This document shows positions 11,941-24,396 of a stretch of 64,000 nt of DNA, piece after piece. Both the position numbers and the translations under genes were made by a program. This DNA is from Sternotherus odoratus (lineage: Eukaryota > Chordata > Testudines > Kinosternidae), in the NCBI GenBank assembly GCA_032164245.1, contig JAVMKO010000003.1, forward strand, positions 89,031,890-89,095,889, in the 5' to 3' direction. The stretch's first letter is position 1; every line of letters starts with the position of its first letter. Below the pieces are notes generated by a model, which saw nothing but the letters and a program-made list of their open reading frames with translations, searched no databases and was not told the origin of the DNA.

Positions 11941-13635
11941 TAGGCTAGGCATCATTTCTATGCATTGTAAATCATAGAACATAAACAGTTTCGCAGATGA
12001 GATTTACACCAAAATCTGAACTATGACTGATTTGAAGCCCAGCCATCAAGGAATGCAGTATGGCCAGGAAGCCACATTTATTTGTAGTTGAAGCCTCTTC
12101 TCCCTCTCTCTTGCCTTCTGCTAGGCAATGTGGTGCTGTTTTTAGTATTTCAATAGTTTGTCTAAAATGACGGCTTTTATTTTTTTTCTTAACATATTGT
12201 ATTAGTTCCTCACCAATTACAAAAGCCTCTCACAGTCCCTGCTGTTTCCTACAGCCAAATACATGAAGGAATGGTAGCAAATGAAAATCACCAACAGCAA
12301 ATATTGTCACCGTTGTGTGTGTATAAATACTGAGGGCAGATTGTCATACACTTGCTCATGCCGATTAGTAACTTTCTCCAAGGAAAGCCCCATTGACTTC
12401 AGAGGGATTGCGTAGGGATGTAGGTTATGTCTATGATGCAGTGGGGTAGATGTACACATGCTAGCTCTGCTGGATGTAGCATGCTAAAAATAGCAGAGTG
12501 GGCACAGTTTATCAGGTTAGTAGCCAGAGTAGAGCCCTGTCCAAGGTACCATGTAAGTATTCAGGCGGCTGGCTCATAAATGACAGATTATGTGGTTGGG
12601 TTGCATGGAGCAGAGTGTGCAGCAAAAGTTTAGACTTCCAGAAACAATGACCAAGTGCTGAATAAGCTCAAATATGCAAATAAAAGTTTTCTACAACTTG
12701 GTCAACATTAGGTTGAATTTAATAGATACAGCAAAAGAAGTCTGAGGACTATTCCCCTTTTTGTTTTTCAAGTTCCTGCACCAAACCGTCAATGTGCTAC
12801 AGTTTTGGGTGTTTTTTTTAAGATAGAAACCTTTTTTAAATAGCCCAAACTACCTATTTTTGCATTATCATTCTTGAAGACTGCTGACCCAGTTTTGATC
12901 AAACTTTAAAAAAAAAAAAAAATCAGCGGGACGCATCCAGGCATGGAAAATTTCACGATGAATGGTTACAGTTATAGCTAGTTGAAAGAGGACGGCATAA
13001 GTGTTGATCAATCTTAACAGGGTACACACTATAATAAAAATAGTTATTTTCTTAAACTCCAATCCAGTGCCCAACCTTGATGTGCCTATGATATATTTTC
13101 AAGTGTTTTCTGCGGCCCTAGACTATAATTTAGTCAACAGCCTCCGAGTTATCTTTAAAGGGTTTCTGTATAGATTAGTGCTTTGTGTACATTTTTATTG
13201 CTATGCCAGTTCAGTACAGATTCTTGCATCCTATATGAAATGGTAGGTTGGCCTGCTCTGCAATTTGGAAAATCAATGCACTTGAATCAATTTCTTATAT
13301 ATACTGTAGTAATTCAAACACAATAAGGCAATTCTTCATTTCAGCAGTTACTGTCACTGGAAAAATCTTAGTCTGAAGGCAAGTACTAATAGGATTAAGA
13401 TCCTTAAGTCTCAGGTTTGTTACCTTATGATTTAGGGCCATAAACTGTGCTTAGTCTTCATACAAACCCTATTAATGCTCAACGGGGAAGGCAGATTTAC
13501 TGTGATATGGGTTCTTTGAGGAGGGTGATGTAAAAGGATCAGGGCAGGAATACGAAGGACATGAGGTAAAATCACAACTGAAAGAGCTAAAGAACCAATT
13601 GTTATTTTTTTAAAAATAAAGAATTAGTGAGGTTT
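11941..13635 (+). other. Intron, nothing recognised
   Basis: A possible worn Harbinger-like fragment (TAGGTTATGTCTATGATGCAG) begins at about 12420. Short poly-A runs occur at about 12907. No gene or clear repeat boundary could be supported. Confidence 0.35.
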
Positions 13636-13639
13636 TTGT

Positions 13640-13860
13640 GCCTGATCCTGCCAAGTATTATTTATATTATGGTAGCACCTCAGAGCTCTGCTCATGCAGC
13701 AGGATCCCCTTGTACTAGGAGCAATATGAACAGAACAAAAACTCAATCCCTGCTCCAAAGAGCTTACTATGTAAGTATAAGCCAAGAAACAAGGGAGAAC
13801 CAGGAAACAATGAGATAATATTGGTTATCATGACTGGTGGTCTCAGCAATAACACTAGCG
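13640..13860 (+). repeat. L3-type (CR1 clade) LINE tail
   Basis: The string GGTAGCACCTCAGAGCTCTG, then CCTTGTACTAGGAGCAATA, CAATCCCTGCTCCAAAGAGC and TTACTATGTAAGTATAAG follows the conserved L3 tail found across amniotes. It is old and truncated. Confidence 0.65.
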
Positions 13861-14797
13861 GCCAGGTGCTGGTCCCTGTTATATCCACTTTATACTGCCT
13901 CACATTCTTTTATGTCATATGTAGATCTTTTGTTCCTAAGTCCCACAGTTTTACATAGATGGATATTTTGCTTTATTTTCGAATTTGACTCATTCCCTGA
14001 CACCATGTTATCTTCAGTACCGTCTCTTGTCACTCTAATATTCTGTGTTCAGTTTTATTTTATCCATTTCTGTGGCCACAATATTTGCTAGAAAAGCATC
14101 TTGCGTTTTCACAAGGATAATTGAAGGTTTAAGTGCCAAATATCTGTCCCTGAACAGTGGCACATTTGCTTGCATTGTTAGGCAATTACTGAATTTAAGC
14201 CATTAATGGTTTTATTTGAACACATTGTCTATGGCAGGTAATGGCCTTTACCCTTTTCTCTCATCTGTGTGATATGAATTTCAAAGAGGGAAATCCAGCA
14301 AGCCTGGTTAGGCAATTCAGTCCTTGTCAGTGTATTGATTTAAAAGCATTCTTAAAACCCCCATGAGACAGAGAACTACATGTTTCCAAAGGGGCCACTA
14401 CAATTAAAGTAAAAACCAGAAAGAAGCACACACTTAACACAGTCTGAATCTTAATAATTCAGTGACATTCTGTACCAGCCATAAGGCAGGAGTGTTCATT
14501 ATATTTGAGCAATGTATTTGTGTCCAATACTGTCTTTTATAGCTTTGGATTTGCATTTTTGATAGAATTGGATGTACTTCTAGCTAGTGCATCTGGAGAG
14601 GGAAGCAGAGAAGGGCAGTAATTATAACCAGGCAATCTATTTCTCTTCTCACACATTTAGTATTCAGTATTTAGTTAAATCACCAGAGGTCAAGTATGTC
14701 TGGGATATGGGCCAGTGCTCAAAACTCTGGCTGGCATGTGTAAAATAAATAAAAAGAATAGTCCTTAGACACCATTTAATATCCAAAAGGCTTCCCC

Positions 14798-15328
14798 TTC
14801 CCTTGCCCTGTGGGTCTCACATGCTGGTCCAGAGAACTGTTAGGAGCTTGTAAGTGCGAACCTGCCACCCAGTGACCTGCTAACAGTTGCTAGGGCAGCA
14901 GCTGGACCCCAATGGAGGAGTCCAGTCCTTGAACCTGACTGGCAGAATGCTGGGCATCCTGATTGGTCCACAGCTTCTATGTAAGCCCAGCACAGGAACA
15001 GAGAATTGTCCAAGCGACTGGGATCTACCCTGCTCTGGACTATGTGCCATCTGCTCCTGCATCCCTGGTTTGACTTCTGGCATCCCAGCCCAGCTCGACA
15101 CTGGCATCCAACTCGTGGTTCTGATCTGTGGTTTGTCTCCTGCCTCTGACCTCTTGGTATCCTGCCCCAGTCTGACTCTGGTTACTGATTTGTGGTTCTG
15201 CTCTGAAGTTTGTCTTCTGATTCCAATCTCCCAGTATCCTGACCTGGCAGACTTTTGACTCCTGCGCCATGACTGGTGGACCCTAGCTCTGATTACTAGG
15301 TCTGGCTGCCCATAACCTAGCTGTGACA
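14798..15328 (+). repeat. 5' LTR of a Ty3/Gypsy element (start approximate)
   Basis: This segment aligns by eye with 18880-19253 and with the solo copy at 63023-63655. Shared landmarks are CTGGTCCA near the start, AACCTGCCAC, TCCAGTCCTTGAACCTGACT, the stretch after CACAGCTTCTATGTAA, and the end ...TGTGACA at 15328. It precedes gag-like sequence. The exact 5' base is uncertain because the first bases have diverged from the TGTCAGGG start of the 63-kb copy. Confidence 0.8.
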
Positions 15329-15559
15329 GTTTGCATGGACCACTAAGGCCACAGGAGCGGGCCTGGTGCTAGGAAAATGGACCTGGCTTCAGGAGTAGTG
15401 GGCATGCTCGAGGGGACCATCTGCCTTTAGGCAGACAGCCAAGCCCTGTAGGCCTGGGTCATCCGACTGACCTCAGAGAACCAGCTATTGTAGGGGCAAG
15501 TCACCAAGTTTCATGCAGAAAATGCCGCACTCCAGACACCGCTCGTACAGCTCCGTTCC

Positions 15560-16620
15560 CTAATACCTCTGCCAGAACAGTTCAATGGCAATCCCTAGTG
15601 ATTTCCAGGGTTTTATAAACCTGTGCCGCAACCTCTTTATGATGCATCCTCTGACCTATACCCAGTGGTCCTGCAAAGGTGAGCCTGGTCATCAGCCTGC
15701 TGTCTGGGGATGCATTAGACTGGATCTTCCCTTTTTTGATGTGTGGCAGTCCTGTATTTTTGAGCTGGGAGGTCTTCCTGCAAGCCATGTCTATACCGTT
15801 TGGTGACCTGCACTGAACTTGGATGGCAGAGGCTGCACTAAAGAAGCTCCAAAAGGGGCAGGGCACAGTAGCCTTCTATGCTGCAAAATCCCTCCATTCA
15901 TGGCTGATGCAAACTGGAATGAGGCAGCAGTACCAAACTGATGTACCAGTCGCAGTGGGGCCTGCAAGAAGAGGTTAGGGATGAATGAGCCCAGGTAGAG
16001 ATGCCTGTGGGTCTCTGTGCCCTCGTGAATCTCGCCATCCGTAGAGAATCCGTTACAGGAATGAAGGGAGGACAAAACAGGGGACTTGCAACACTCCAGC
16101 CCAGGTATTGTGACCTTTTCACACCACCTTCCCTGAGCCAATACAGGTGGACATGGGCCATTGACAGCTCACTCCTCGAGAGAGGGAACAACGATGCCAG
16201 AACAATCGCTGCTTCTTCTGCGGTGAGTTAGATCACTCAATCTCTGCCTGCCCCATACAAATTCCAAGAAGTCAGGAAAGGGAGCTCCCCCACACTTTGG
16301 TCCTGACTGAAACACTCCCAGAACCCTGCCCAAGAGCTCCCCAGTTGCAGGTGCCAGCCCAGTTGCACACACCTCAGACAACCCTGCAGAATCCAGGCCT
16401 GTGGACCTTCATCGACTCACGTGCAGCTGATTGCTTCATAGATGCAGCACCAGCCCAGATCTTGCAGATTCCCCTGCAAGGAAGGCCCTTCCTGATCTTT
16501 GAGACTATTGACTTTTCTGCTTTATCTTCTGGTCCTGTAACAGACAAAACAACTCCCCTGGAGGCTGTGATTCAGGGACACAGAGAAGTGTGACAGTCTG
16601 GTGGGATCCAGTCTCCACAC
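15560..16620 (+). pseudogene. Ty3/Gypsy gag and protease remnant
   Basis: A capsid-like stretch SDFQGFINLCRNLFMMHP is read at 15595-15650. A zinc knuckle follows at 16210-16251 with C-x2-C-x4-H-x4-C spacing (CFFCGELDHSISAC). The 16297-16593 frame then carries a retropepsin-like FIDSRAADCFIDA, in which the Gly of the usual Asp-Ser/Thr-Gly triad is Arg. Frameshifts and stops between these blocks show that the gene is dead. The sequence resembles the chromovirus/sushi-like Gypsy lineage of vertebrates. Confidence 0.85.
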
Positions 16621-16809
16621 TTTCCCTGATTTGCAATATCTCTTGGCTGGCCTTCCACAACCTGCTTATTTGGTGACAAGCACAGGAAATATTTTCCATC
16701 CGAATTTTGTTAGCAGCACTGCTAGAGATCAGTAGATCCTCACCTGGCCTCCAGGTCTTGAGAGATTCAAGTGAGGATGACCGACCAGGCAGAACCTTCC
16801 ATTGCACCT

Positions 16810-17421
16810 ACAATTGAGCTCCCCTTGAAATACAAAGACTATGCTGATTTTTTTAAAAAAACAAACAAACAAACTTGTCTCTACACCGGGACTATGACTG
16901 CCCAATAGAGCTGCAGCCAGGAGCCAAAATACCATTTGCATAAATTTATGCCATATCAAGACCTGAGCTGACAGCGCACTCAGAATGAGTGAATCTGAGG
17001 GTTTATCCATAAGTCGACCTCACCAGCTGGAGCACCACTATTTGTCAAAAAGAAAGAGTCCAATTGAAGGTTGCAGTTCACAACCCAGTTCTGGCACAGG
17101 GCCCTGCATCTGCTGGGAGTCTGCACATGTCTTTCCTCTGCTTTTCCTTTCCCCAGATTCAGAGGGCTAACCAGATTCTCGAGCAGTATCTGCAGTGCTA
17201 CATCAATTGGTCCTCACTTCTCCAATATGTGGAATTAGCTTACAAAAAACACAAATCATGTGTATATGAGTCAGAGCTCCTTTTTTTTTTACCAATTATG
17301 GTCACTATTTCTAATTTTAATCACAATTACCTGCACCTTGCCCAACCCAGCCACCTCAGAATTGGTGCAGAGGATTTGTCGGGCCCAGGAAGAAGGGTAT
17401 CTGGAAAAGGTAAAAGCAGAC
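16810..17421 (+). pseudogene. Ty3/Gypsy pol remnant: start of reverse transcriptase joined to integrase
   Basis: In shifting frames, 16815-17060 reads LPLKYKDYADFF and then, after an AC-rich stretch, DCPIELQPGAKIPFA and PELTA. This is the sequence that precedes the reverse-transcriptase fingers. At about 17160-17260 it changes abruptly to ANQILEQYLQCYINWSSLLQ, an integrase core segment. Most of reverse transcriptase and all of RNase H are missing between them, so an internal deletion occurred. The piece ends at the nested solo LTR starting at 17422. Confidence 0.8.
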
Positions 17422-18540
17422 TGTGACGGGTTGAGATCACAGAAATCCCTTAGGAGCTGCCATCTGATGTGCTAAGGCTACTCCTGCCTCAGTTTTCCTT
17501 CCCCAACAGCTTAGGACCTCAGTACCCTGCCAGGTCTAAGCCACGTCCCCTAACAGCTGTGGGCCTTCCTGGAAACAGGCAGGAGGTATCCTTACCTCTG
17601 GCACTCAGATGCTCAACTCCCAATGGGGTCAAACCCTGAATAAAATTTGTTTTGCTCTGTATAAAGCTTCTACAGGGCAAACTCATAGATTGTTCGCCCT
17701 CTATAACAATGATAGAGAGAGATGCGCAGCTGTTTGCCCCCTCCCCCCCCCAAGTACCAACACGTACTCCAGGATAATTAATAAGTAAAAAGTGATTTTA
17801 ATAAAGACAGGAAATAGGATTTAAGTGGTTCAAAGTAGTAACAGGCAGAATAAAGTGAATTACCAAACAAAATAAACACAACATGCAAATCTAACACTAT
17901 CACAGCAAAAAGCCTCACCCTCAGTGAATTCCCTCTTTCAGGCTAAACTCTGTTAGCCTGGGTCCAGCAATCACTCGCACCCCCACCCCACCCTGCAGTC
18001 ACAGTCCTCTGTTACAGTTTCTTCCAGGAATCCTTCGGGGGTGGAGGGCTGTTGTTCGAGCTAGCTGAGAACAAAATGGAGAGGTCTCTCCCAGGTTTAT
18101 ATAGACTTCCTCCTCTGGGTGGAGAGCCCCTCCTCCTTCTTATCCAGAGTCCACATGGACTCTCAGAGAACACGGCCCAGTTCCCGGTTTGAACCAGACT
18201 CTGCTCATTACCAGTCAGGTCACATTCCTGAGGAAGCTCGGGTGTGGACGTGCATCTTCAAAGTTCATTGTTTGCTTGATTGGTTCTCAATTGGGCTTAA
18301 CTGAGAATAGTTTTTTCTCAGAGAGCTGTTCAGCTGCTTTCCAAAGTCCACATACAACCAACCAATATTCATAACTCTGAATACAACACAGACACATACA
18401 TACAAATAGGATGAACAGATCCAGTGGATCATTACCTTCCCAGAGATATAACTTTTTAGCAAAACCATATTCCAGTAACATCATACATATATTTACAGGC
18501 ACCCCACCCCCCATAAAGCCTTATGGGGTACACCATCACA
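17422..18540 (-). repeat. Nested solo LTR of an endogenous retrovirus-type element, 5-bp target duplication
   Basis: It begins TGTGACGGGT and ends ACCATCACA, a TG...CA inverted end pair. It is flanked on both sides by CAGAC (17417-17421 and 18541-18545). A TATA box on the minus strand (TATATAAA, plus 18096-18103) suggests the LTR reads leftward. It interrupts the Gypsy pol gene: integrase lies to its left and chromodomain sequence to its right. No internal viral gene remains. Confidence 0.88.
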
Positions 18541-18885
18541 CAGACTATAAACAGAATGCAGTCCAGCATTAACAGCAAGGCCCCATCTATGCAGTAGGAC
18601 AAAAAGCATGGCTCTCCATTGAGCACCTCTGCACAGACAGACCTGCTCACAAGCTGGACTTTGGTTGCTTGGCCATTTTAAGACCCTGTGGCCGCTTAAT
18701 CCAGTCACTTTTGGATTCCAACTATACCACTCTCTAAATATTCACCTAGTGTTTCTGTATCACTTTTGAAACCCTACAGGGAAAACCCTTTCCCTCACAG
18801 GACCCAACAACCTCCTCCACCAGTACAAGTACAGGGCCATGAGGAATATGTAGGTCGAGATCCTGGATTCCAAACGAAAGAGGAC
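18541..18885 (+). pseudogene. Ty3/Gypsy pol 3' end with chromodomain start
   Basis: After the nested LTR, 18808-18850 reads QPPPPVQVQGHEEYV, and after a frame change EILDSKRKR (to about 18890), the start of the chromodomain that ends chromovirus integrases. The sequence then jumps directly into the middle of the LTR, so the rest of the chromodomain and the LTR start were lost. Confidence 0.7.
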
Positions 18886-19253
18886 TCTAGTCCTGGAACC
18901 TGACTGGTAGCATGCTGAAGGTCCCTATTGATCCACAGCTTCTATGTAAATCCAGCACAGGATCAGGAAATTGTCCAGGCACCTGGGATCTACTTGGCCC
19001 TTGCTCTCACTCCCTTGACTTGCCTTCCTGGCATTCCAACCCAGCTTGACTCCTGACATCTGACTTGTGGTTGTGATCCCTGATTCTTGGTATCCCACTG
19101 GCTCTGGTTACTGATTTGTGGTTCTGCTTTCAAGTTAGTCTTCTGCTTCTGATCTCCCAGTATCCTGACCCAGCTGACTCTTGACTCTCATCCTCTGACT
19201 GTGGACCCTGGCTCTGACCACTAGGTCTGGCTGCCCATGACTCGGCCATGACA
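18886..19253 (+). repeat. 3' LTR of the Gypsy element, 5'-truncated
   Basis: From TCCTGGAACCTGACTGGTAG onward it parallels the 5' LTR, sharing CACAGCTTCTATGTAA, TTGTGGTTCTGCTTTC, TCTCCCAGTATCCTGACC and CTAGGTCTGGCTGCCCAT, and ends CATGACA. It is followed by a short (AC)n run. Confidence 0.8.
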
Positions 19254-19722
19254 CACACACTCAGCCATTTGCTCCTTGTGAGCTTTTAAATTTGCTTTAT
19301 CGTGTGACGGTTGCATATAACTTACAGGCTACTCAGGCAAATGCTTTTAAACCACCTCCCACACATCTACATATATTTGTGACCGTGCTGCACATGGGAA
19401 TTTCTTCAGATCTAAGTTAGTTTAATTGCTCGGGCTAGGGTGGCCTCACTTCTAAACAACAACAATTGGTGAGTTGTCCCATTGACTTCAGTTAAGCAAG
19501 GAGTTCATCTTTATTTCTCTTCTCTCATCCATATCTTTTTTCCTACTCCCTTTGCACAGTGCACAGTATATTATTGAATTGTGTCTGCAGTATACCCCAC
19601 TCCTTTTTCTTAAGCATCTCTTTTCTATCTGCAGGCCCTGCTTTGGTTTTCCACTTGTTTGTTTTCTTTCTAACTCTTTCCAGTGCTCTTCTGTCCTCCA
19701 GAGAGTAGTATGCCTCCTCTTA

Positions 19723-20026
19723 GGGCTGGTCTTCACTACGGGTGGGGAAGAGGGGGATCGACTGCAGATACGCAACTTCAGCTACGTGAATCATGTAGCT
19801 GAAGTTTGCGTATCTGCAGCCGACTTACCATTCGTCCTCATGGCGGCGGCGGTCGGCGGCACGCTCCCCCGTCGACTCCAGCTTGCGCCTCCCGGCAAGC
19901 TGGAGTTCTGGAGTCGACGGGGGCACCGCGAGCGATCGATTTCTCGCATCTTCATAAGACACGAGAAATCGATCGCCAGAAGATCGATGGCTACCTGCCG
20001 ATTCGGCAGGTAGTGAAGACATACCC
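19723..20026. mobile_element. Harbinger-type miniature element made of four successive hairpins, TTA target duplication
   Basis: Terminal inverted repeats GGGCTGGTCTTCACTAC and GTAGTGAAGACATACCC are flanked by TTA at 19720-19722 and 20027-20029, the 3-bp duplication typical of PIF/Harbinger. Inside are four near-perfect palindromes in a row: 19758-19823, 19865-19923, 19932-19976 and 19991-20013. A CpG-rich spacer (GGCGGCGGCGGTCGGCGGC) separates the first two. The 153-codon frame crossing it is incidental. Confidence 0.88.
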
Positions 20027-20029
20027 TTA

Positions 20030-21115
20030 ATGTTTCTATTCCATAAGAAAGGCCAACAGAACAATAACTGGTATACTCAGTTCCCTTTGGCTAACCTTAG
20101 GAATGCATTTGTGAAGCAGGCAATTCCACAACAGCTACATTTATTTGCAACCTCCTTTAAAACAAAGCACCATTCCCTCACAATGTGATCAGCATCCGAT
20201 GAACCCAAGCCTTGCACTATTATTTGTGTGCTCAGTGGTGCCTCCAATTTTATTCCTGAAGAAATCAGACTGATAAGGCAGGTGAGGAAAGATCTTTCAT
20301 TGGACAAGACCTTTACTTCGTGGAGCCGTTATGTAAAGTGAGGTATCCTATTGCTATTAGAAAAGGAAAAATCCCCCAACCCCCACCTAAAATTGGCTTT
20401 TTTGGCTAGATATAACAAGAAGTCCATTGGGCATCTGTGGGTCAACCATTAAGGCTTGTTTCAGTTGGATTGAGCCCTTTAAGTGAAAGAGCTGTTGTAT
20501 AAGACCAAAAGGTCTTATTTGTAGCTTATTTCCCTTATTTGAAAGTTCCCAGGCTTGAGCATTTTTACTACTTTCAGCTTCCTCTGCTGATATTCACAAC
20601 TCCACTCTCCCACATGATTTTGACAGGAAATAAAGGGAAATAACCAAGAGTCTCACAGATGCAGTCTGGCACTTGCACAAGGAGATATGGAAATGTTCTT
20701 TCATTACATCATGCTCCCTCTATTTCTCTTGCGATGTTGAATCACATCATTTAATTTTACCTGTCGGCTTCTCTATGGCATTAGACAGCAGTACATCACA
20801 GTGATGCATAGATGTACAATTACATGGAAGGGAAGTCTCACAATTAATTAAAATACTGCTTATTTATTGAGTTGGGGGAAGCAGAGACAGCACTGTGGAA
20901 AACCTAAGTCTATTGTCATTTTGGCATAAAACTCAGGAATAAAACACACAAGCTATAATTTAAATTCTTGCTTGACTGGATAGCTTATTCCTTTTCCTTG
21001 TATTGCTGTCTTTGTATTTATTATGTATCACATTTTGATTCCACAATAGAAAACTGCAGTCCTAACAATCCAATTAAGTATTTTAATTTGGTATGAAATT
21101 ATATATATATATAGT
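20030..21115 (+). other. Intron, nothing recognised
   Basis: Ordinary AT-rich sequence with a short (TA)n run at about 21103-21114. The 20170-20330 stretch has weak repeat character but cannot be assigned. Confidence 0.35.
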
Positions 21116-21117
21116 AG

Positions 21118-21884
21118 TGACTTTGTTATATCAAGAAAATAAAAACCAGCAGGATCTTATTAAAGGGGATAAGGCAAAGATGCCGCGTTTATTGTAAATA
21201 CAAAAAGAATCAAACTAAGCAATCAGTTATAGCTATAACATTTCATCCTCTCACACATTCATTCATCAATACATACAAAGTTCTGCAAGGTAGTTATAGA
21301 GCTTGCTGGAGCTTGCTCATGCCAAGTCACTGGCCAGGTAGCCTGGACACAAGGATGGAGCCGAGTCTTGTCAGATGCGCATCTGATGCACCTGGAGAGA
21401 AGTTGCAGAACCAGACTCAATGTCCTTAGTCTTTAGGTCCTGTTTTTATAGGAATTTATCCCTATACCAGCCTGTGGTATCTGCTTCATCATGCTGATTT
21501 CACGTTTGAAGTGATAATCAATCACTGTTCCCACATTTGAAGTGATGTTTAATCGCAGATGGAAAATCCATGACAGCTCATTGTTGCCTTGTTCTTTGCT
21601 CCCACCCTTCCCGTCCTTGGGGTGCTCGGGTGCCTGTGGGTGGATTGTGGATTCTGTTTTGCTCATGGGGTCACCTGGTCAGCTTACTCCATGCATTCTT
21701 CAGCCAATTGATGTTGGGGTTGTAATTCTCAGGCTGGCATTTTTACCTTTTTATCACCTATTCAAGTCAAACATACATTCACATTCCCCCCCCTCTATTT
21801 CACCTACCCTATTTCTTATTACATTTCTATTTTATTCCTCTCCTTCCTTTAACATAACCCTTCTACACTTACTGGGGCCTGACA
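21118..21884 (-). repeat. Solo LTR-like repeat (retroviral type), start approximate
   Basis: It ends GGGGCCTGACA at 21884 and starts near TGACTTTGTTATATC. A minus-strand TATAAAAA (plus 21443-21450) suggests a leftward LTR promoter. The text AACCAGCAGGATCTTATTAA and CCGCGTTTATTGTAAATAC matches an LTR I recognise from turtle genomes. No clean target duplication was found. Confidence 0.6.
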
Positions 21885-24396
21885 GGTCTCAATTGATCTG
21901 TTCAAACCACTTGCTACACAGGAAAAGAAAACACACAAGATAAGGAGTATGAAGAATGAGAACCAACAAATCTTCAGCTGTTTTTACAAAGTTCTTATCA
22001 CTTATTAGAAGAGACTCTTTGTCTAAAGCTATACTGGTGCAATTAGCATCGACCTTGTAAATTGTACTGAGAGGCATTCCAATTAGCTCAGCATTGTTAT
22101 GTGAGCTGGGAAACACATCGCTTTTTAATATTCAGGTGCAACCTAGGGCCTGTATTGAATTATGCTTGTTGCATACCAAAAGAAACATTCATTTCTATTT
22201 TAATACAGCAACTTACATAGACAATTGTTTTTATCTTTACTGGGTGCTCAGGTACAACAGTGATGAGCAAACTAGGTCTATCTAGTACTAAGAATCTCAT
22301 GTTCTTGAGTTTAAAATCCAATCATCTTTGACCCAGTAATCAGTCTGTAAATCTCTCAAAATCAGGATTATTATTTTTTTGTGAAGCTACCAGTGTAATC
22401 ATAGTTTTGGGAGGGTCAGAAATACCATGAAAACAGACCCTTCCTTCTTTCCTGTAATTCAAAAAAATTAAAACCACCAAGAGTTTAAATACAGGGGTTC
22501 ATGAAAACTTATTTTTAAATTTGAGACTGTCTTCTGTCTCCTTCCTCATCCCCGAAGGTAGCACATCTCATCCCTGTGCTTCAGTTATTCACATGTTCCC
22601 AGCAAAAAACAAGTATAACTGACACATTTCATGAGCACAAGGTATTCCATGTACTAGCATTTGCTCGAATAGGCCACACATAGGATAGTCCCCAGATGTG
22701 TGTGATTTCATATGTCTTTCAGCTAACTTAGAGATATAAGCATAAACCTAACACTGAGAATGCCATCTGAATTCATGACAGTCTATAGAAGATCGTGGGA
22801 CTATAAAACAATGAATGGAGTACGCTCCTCCGTATGCTGTGCAGTGTTATTCTTTTTAACCTGTGACAGATGTAGTCTGAATAATGTTCTTATTTTAAAT
22901 TGTCTTAGTATAATCCAATGCAAGTTACTAACATAACTTAGCCTTCATGTTATTTAACTCTGTCAAAACACGATGTATGAGACAACACAGATGGCAAGAT
23001 CTTGTAAAAATACTTGGGGACTGAAGCAATTTTTGTGGTGTAGTATGTCTCTGAGTGAAGTGAAAGGCTCATCCACAGAGGCATGCCACAGTTTTAAAGC
23101 CAGCTTCTGGTAGGACTTTCTTTTTCTTTACAAGCAGGCCACATGTCACAAAATGCTGCACGCTTAAACATTTTACTACATGTGATTAGTTGTGATGAGC
23201 CTTTCGAAAATTTGTGATGGAACAAACACCAGATGAGAAATCATGGCTACCTATATGATAGGCTGTAATATTTCCTGGCCAATCTTATGCTGTTGTCCAA
23301 ATTTCTGGCAAAGATTTTATGCTGGTCACATAAGGTCAATCTGAATTCTTTGATGCTCTGTTTGAAAGAGAAACAGATGCAAAATCCATTCTGGATTAGA
23401 CTGCCAGAATGAAGCACATGGTAAACAGAAAATGCATGTGAAGAGACCCACACGTGGGTCGATTTGTAAGTTGACAGGGCTGTATTTTGAAGCTATAACA
23501 ATCACACAGATCTTCTAAAGCAAACTTTGCCATTCAGTACAAGTGGGTGATGCCCTTGTGAGCTCTGGCTACACTAGGGAAACTTTCTAAAATTTTCTCA
23601 CCATTGTTAACACCGCTTCAGCTCCATAATATTTATATTATATTGTAGATATTAGTATTACACTCCCAGACCTTGAACTGTGTTAAATACTGGAGTTTTA
23701 TTACATTTAATTTCTAAAGAACCCAAATACAGCTTGCACAAGCCCCACTGCATCTCTCCACAGAACACAAAACTCTCCTGAGACCAAACCCTGCTTGCCA
23801 CCTGTGTCCCCTTTCATCTGTTCAGCAGAGCTCCAGTTCTTAGAAGGACAGGGAATAGTAAAATGACCCTGGGATTCCAGCCAATTCTTAAGGAAAAGAC
23901 TCACTTTCACATTAAAATACACTAAGATACCTACATAATCATTTGAATGCTACACTCTTTGCTTGTAAATGTACTGTCATCCTGACATTGCTATCAGCAA
24001 AATATTCCACTAGGTCCATTTCAGTTATCTTATAAAATCCATGGTAGAATCATGTTACTCAGACACTGGGCATATCACAAGCTATTTTTTAAAATATCAT
24101 AAATATTAACTATAAACCATTTGGCTGGACCAATATCCATACCAGAAAGCAATATTCATTCATTCATTTTCTGATATTACGTCAGTCTTGGATAAAATAC
24201 AGAAATAGGTACTTGATTTGGCACATAACATGTATGAGGCTAATCCCATGGTGCATTCACCAATCCAATAGTAGTAATTATTCAACGATAATAAGTATTT
24301 CTAGATGTTTATATGACCTAAATGTCAATGTATTGTTCTGATGATTTGTTCTCTTGTGCACTACTGATTTCAGGTTCCATGGTCTTGTTTTTACAT
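21885..24396 (+). other. Intron, nothing recognised
   Basis: Long AT-rich stretch. Small ORFs at 22094, 23247 and 23707 have no family signature. No repeats with clear ends were found. Confidence 0.35.

Noticed and set aside
14887..15258. 123-codon frame rich in Leu/Ser/Cys
   Set aside because: Lies within the Gypsy 5' LTR and relates to the non-coding LTR copies elsewhere.
19253..19262. Possible CRISPR or satellite arrays
   Set aside because: Only short microsatellites, such as this (AC)n run, and dispersed repeats were seen. No regular repeat-spacer array exists, as expected for a vertebrate.
19552..20013. 153-codon frame across the four hairpins
   Set aside because: It crosses the boundary between flanking DNA and a non-coding miniature element, and has no family match.
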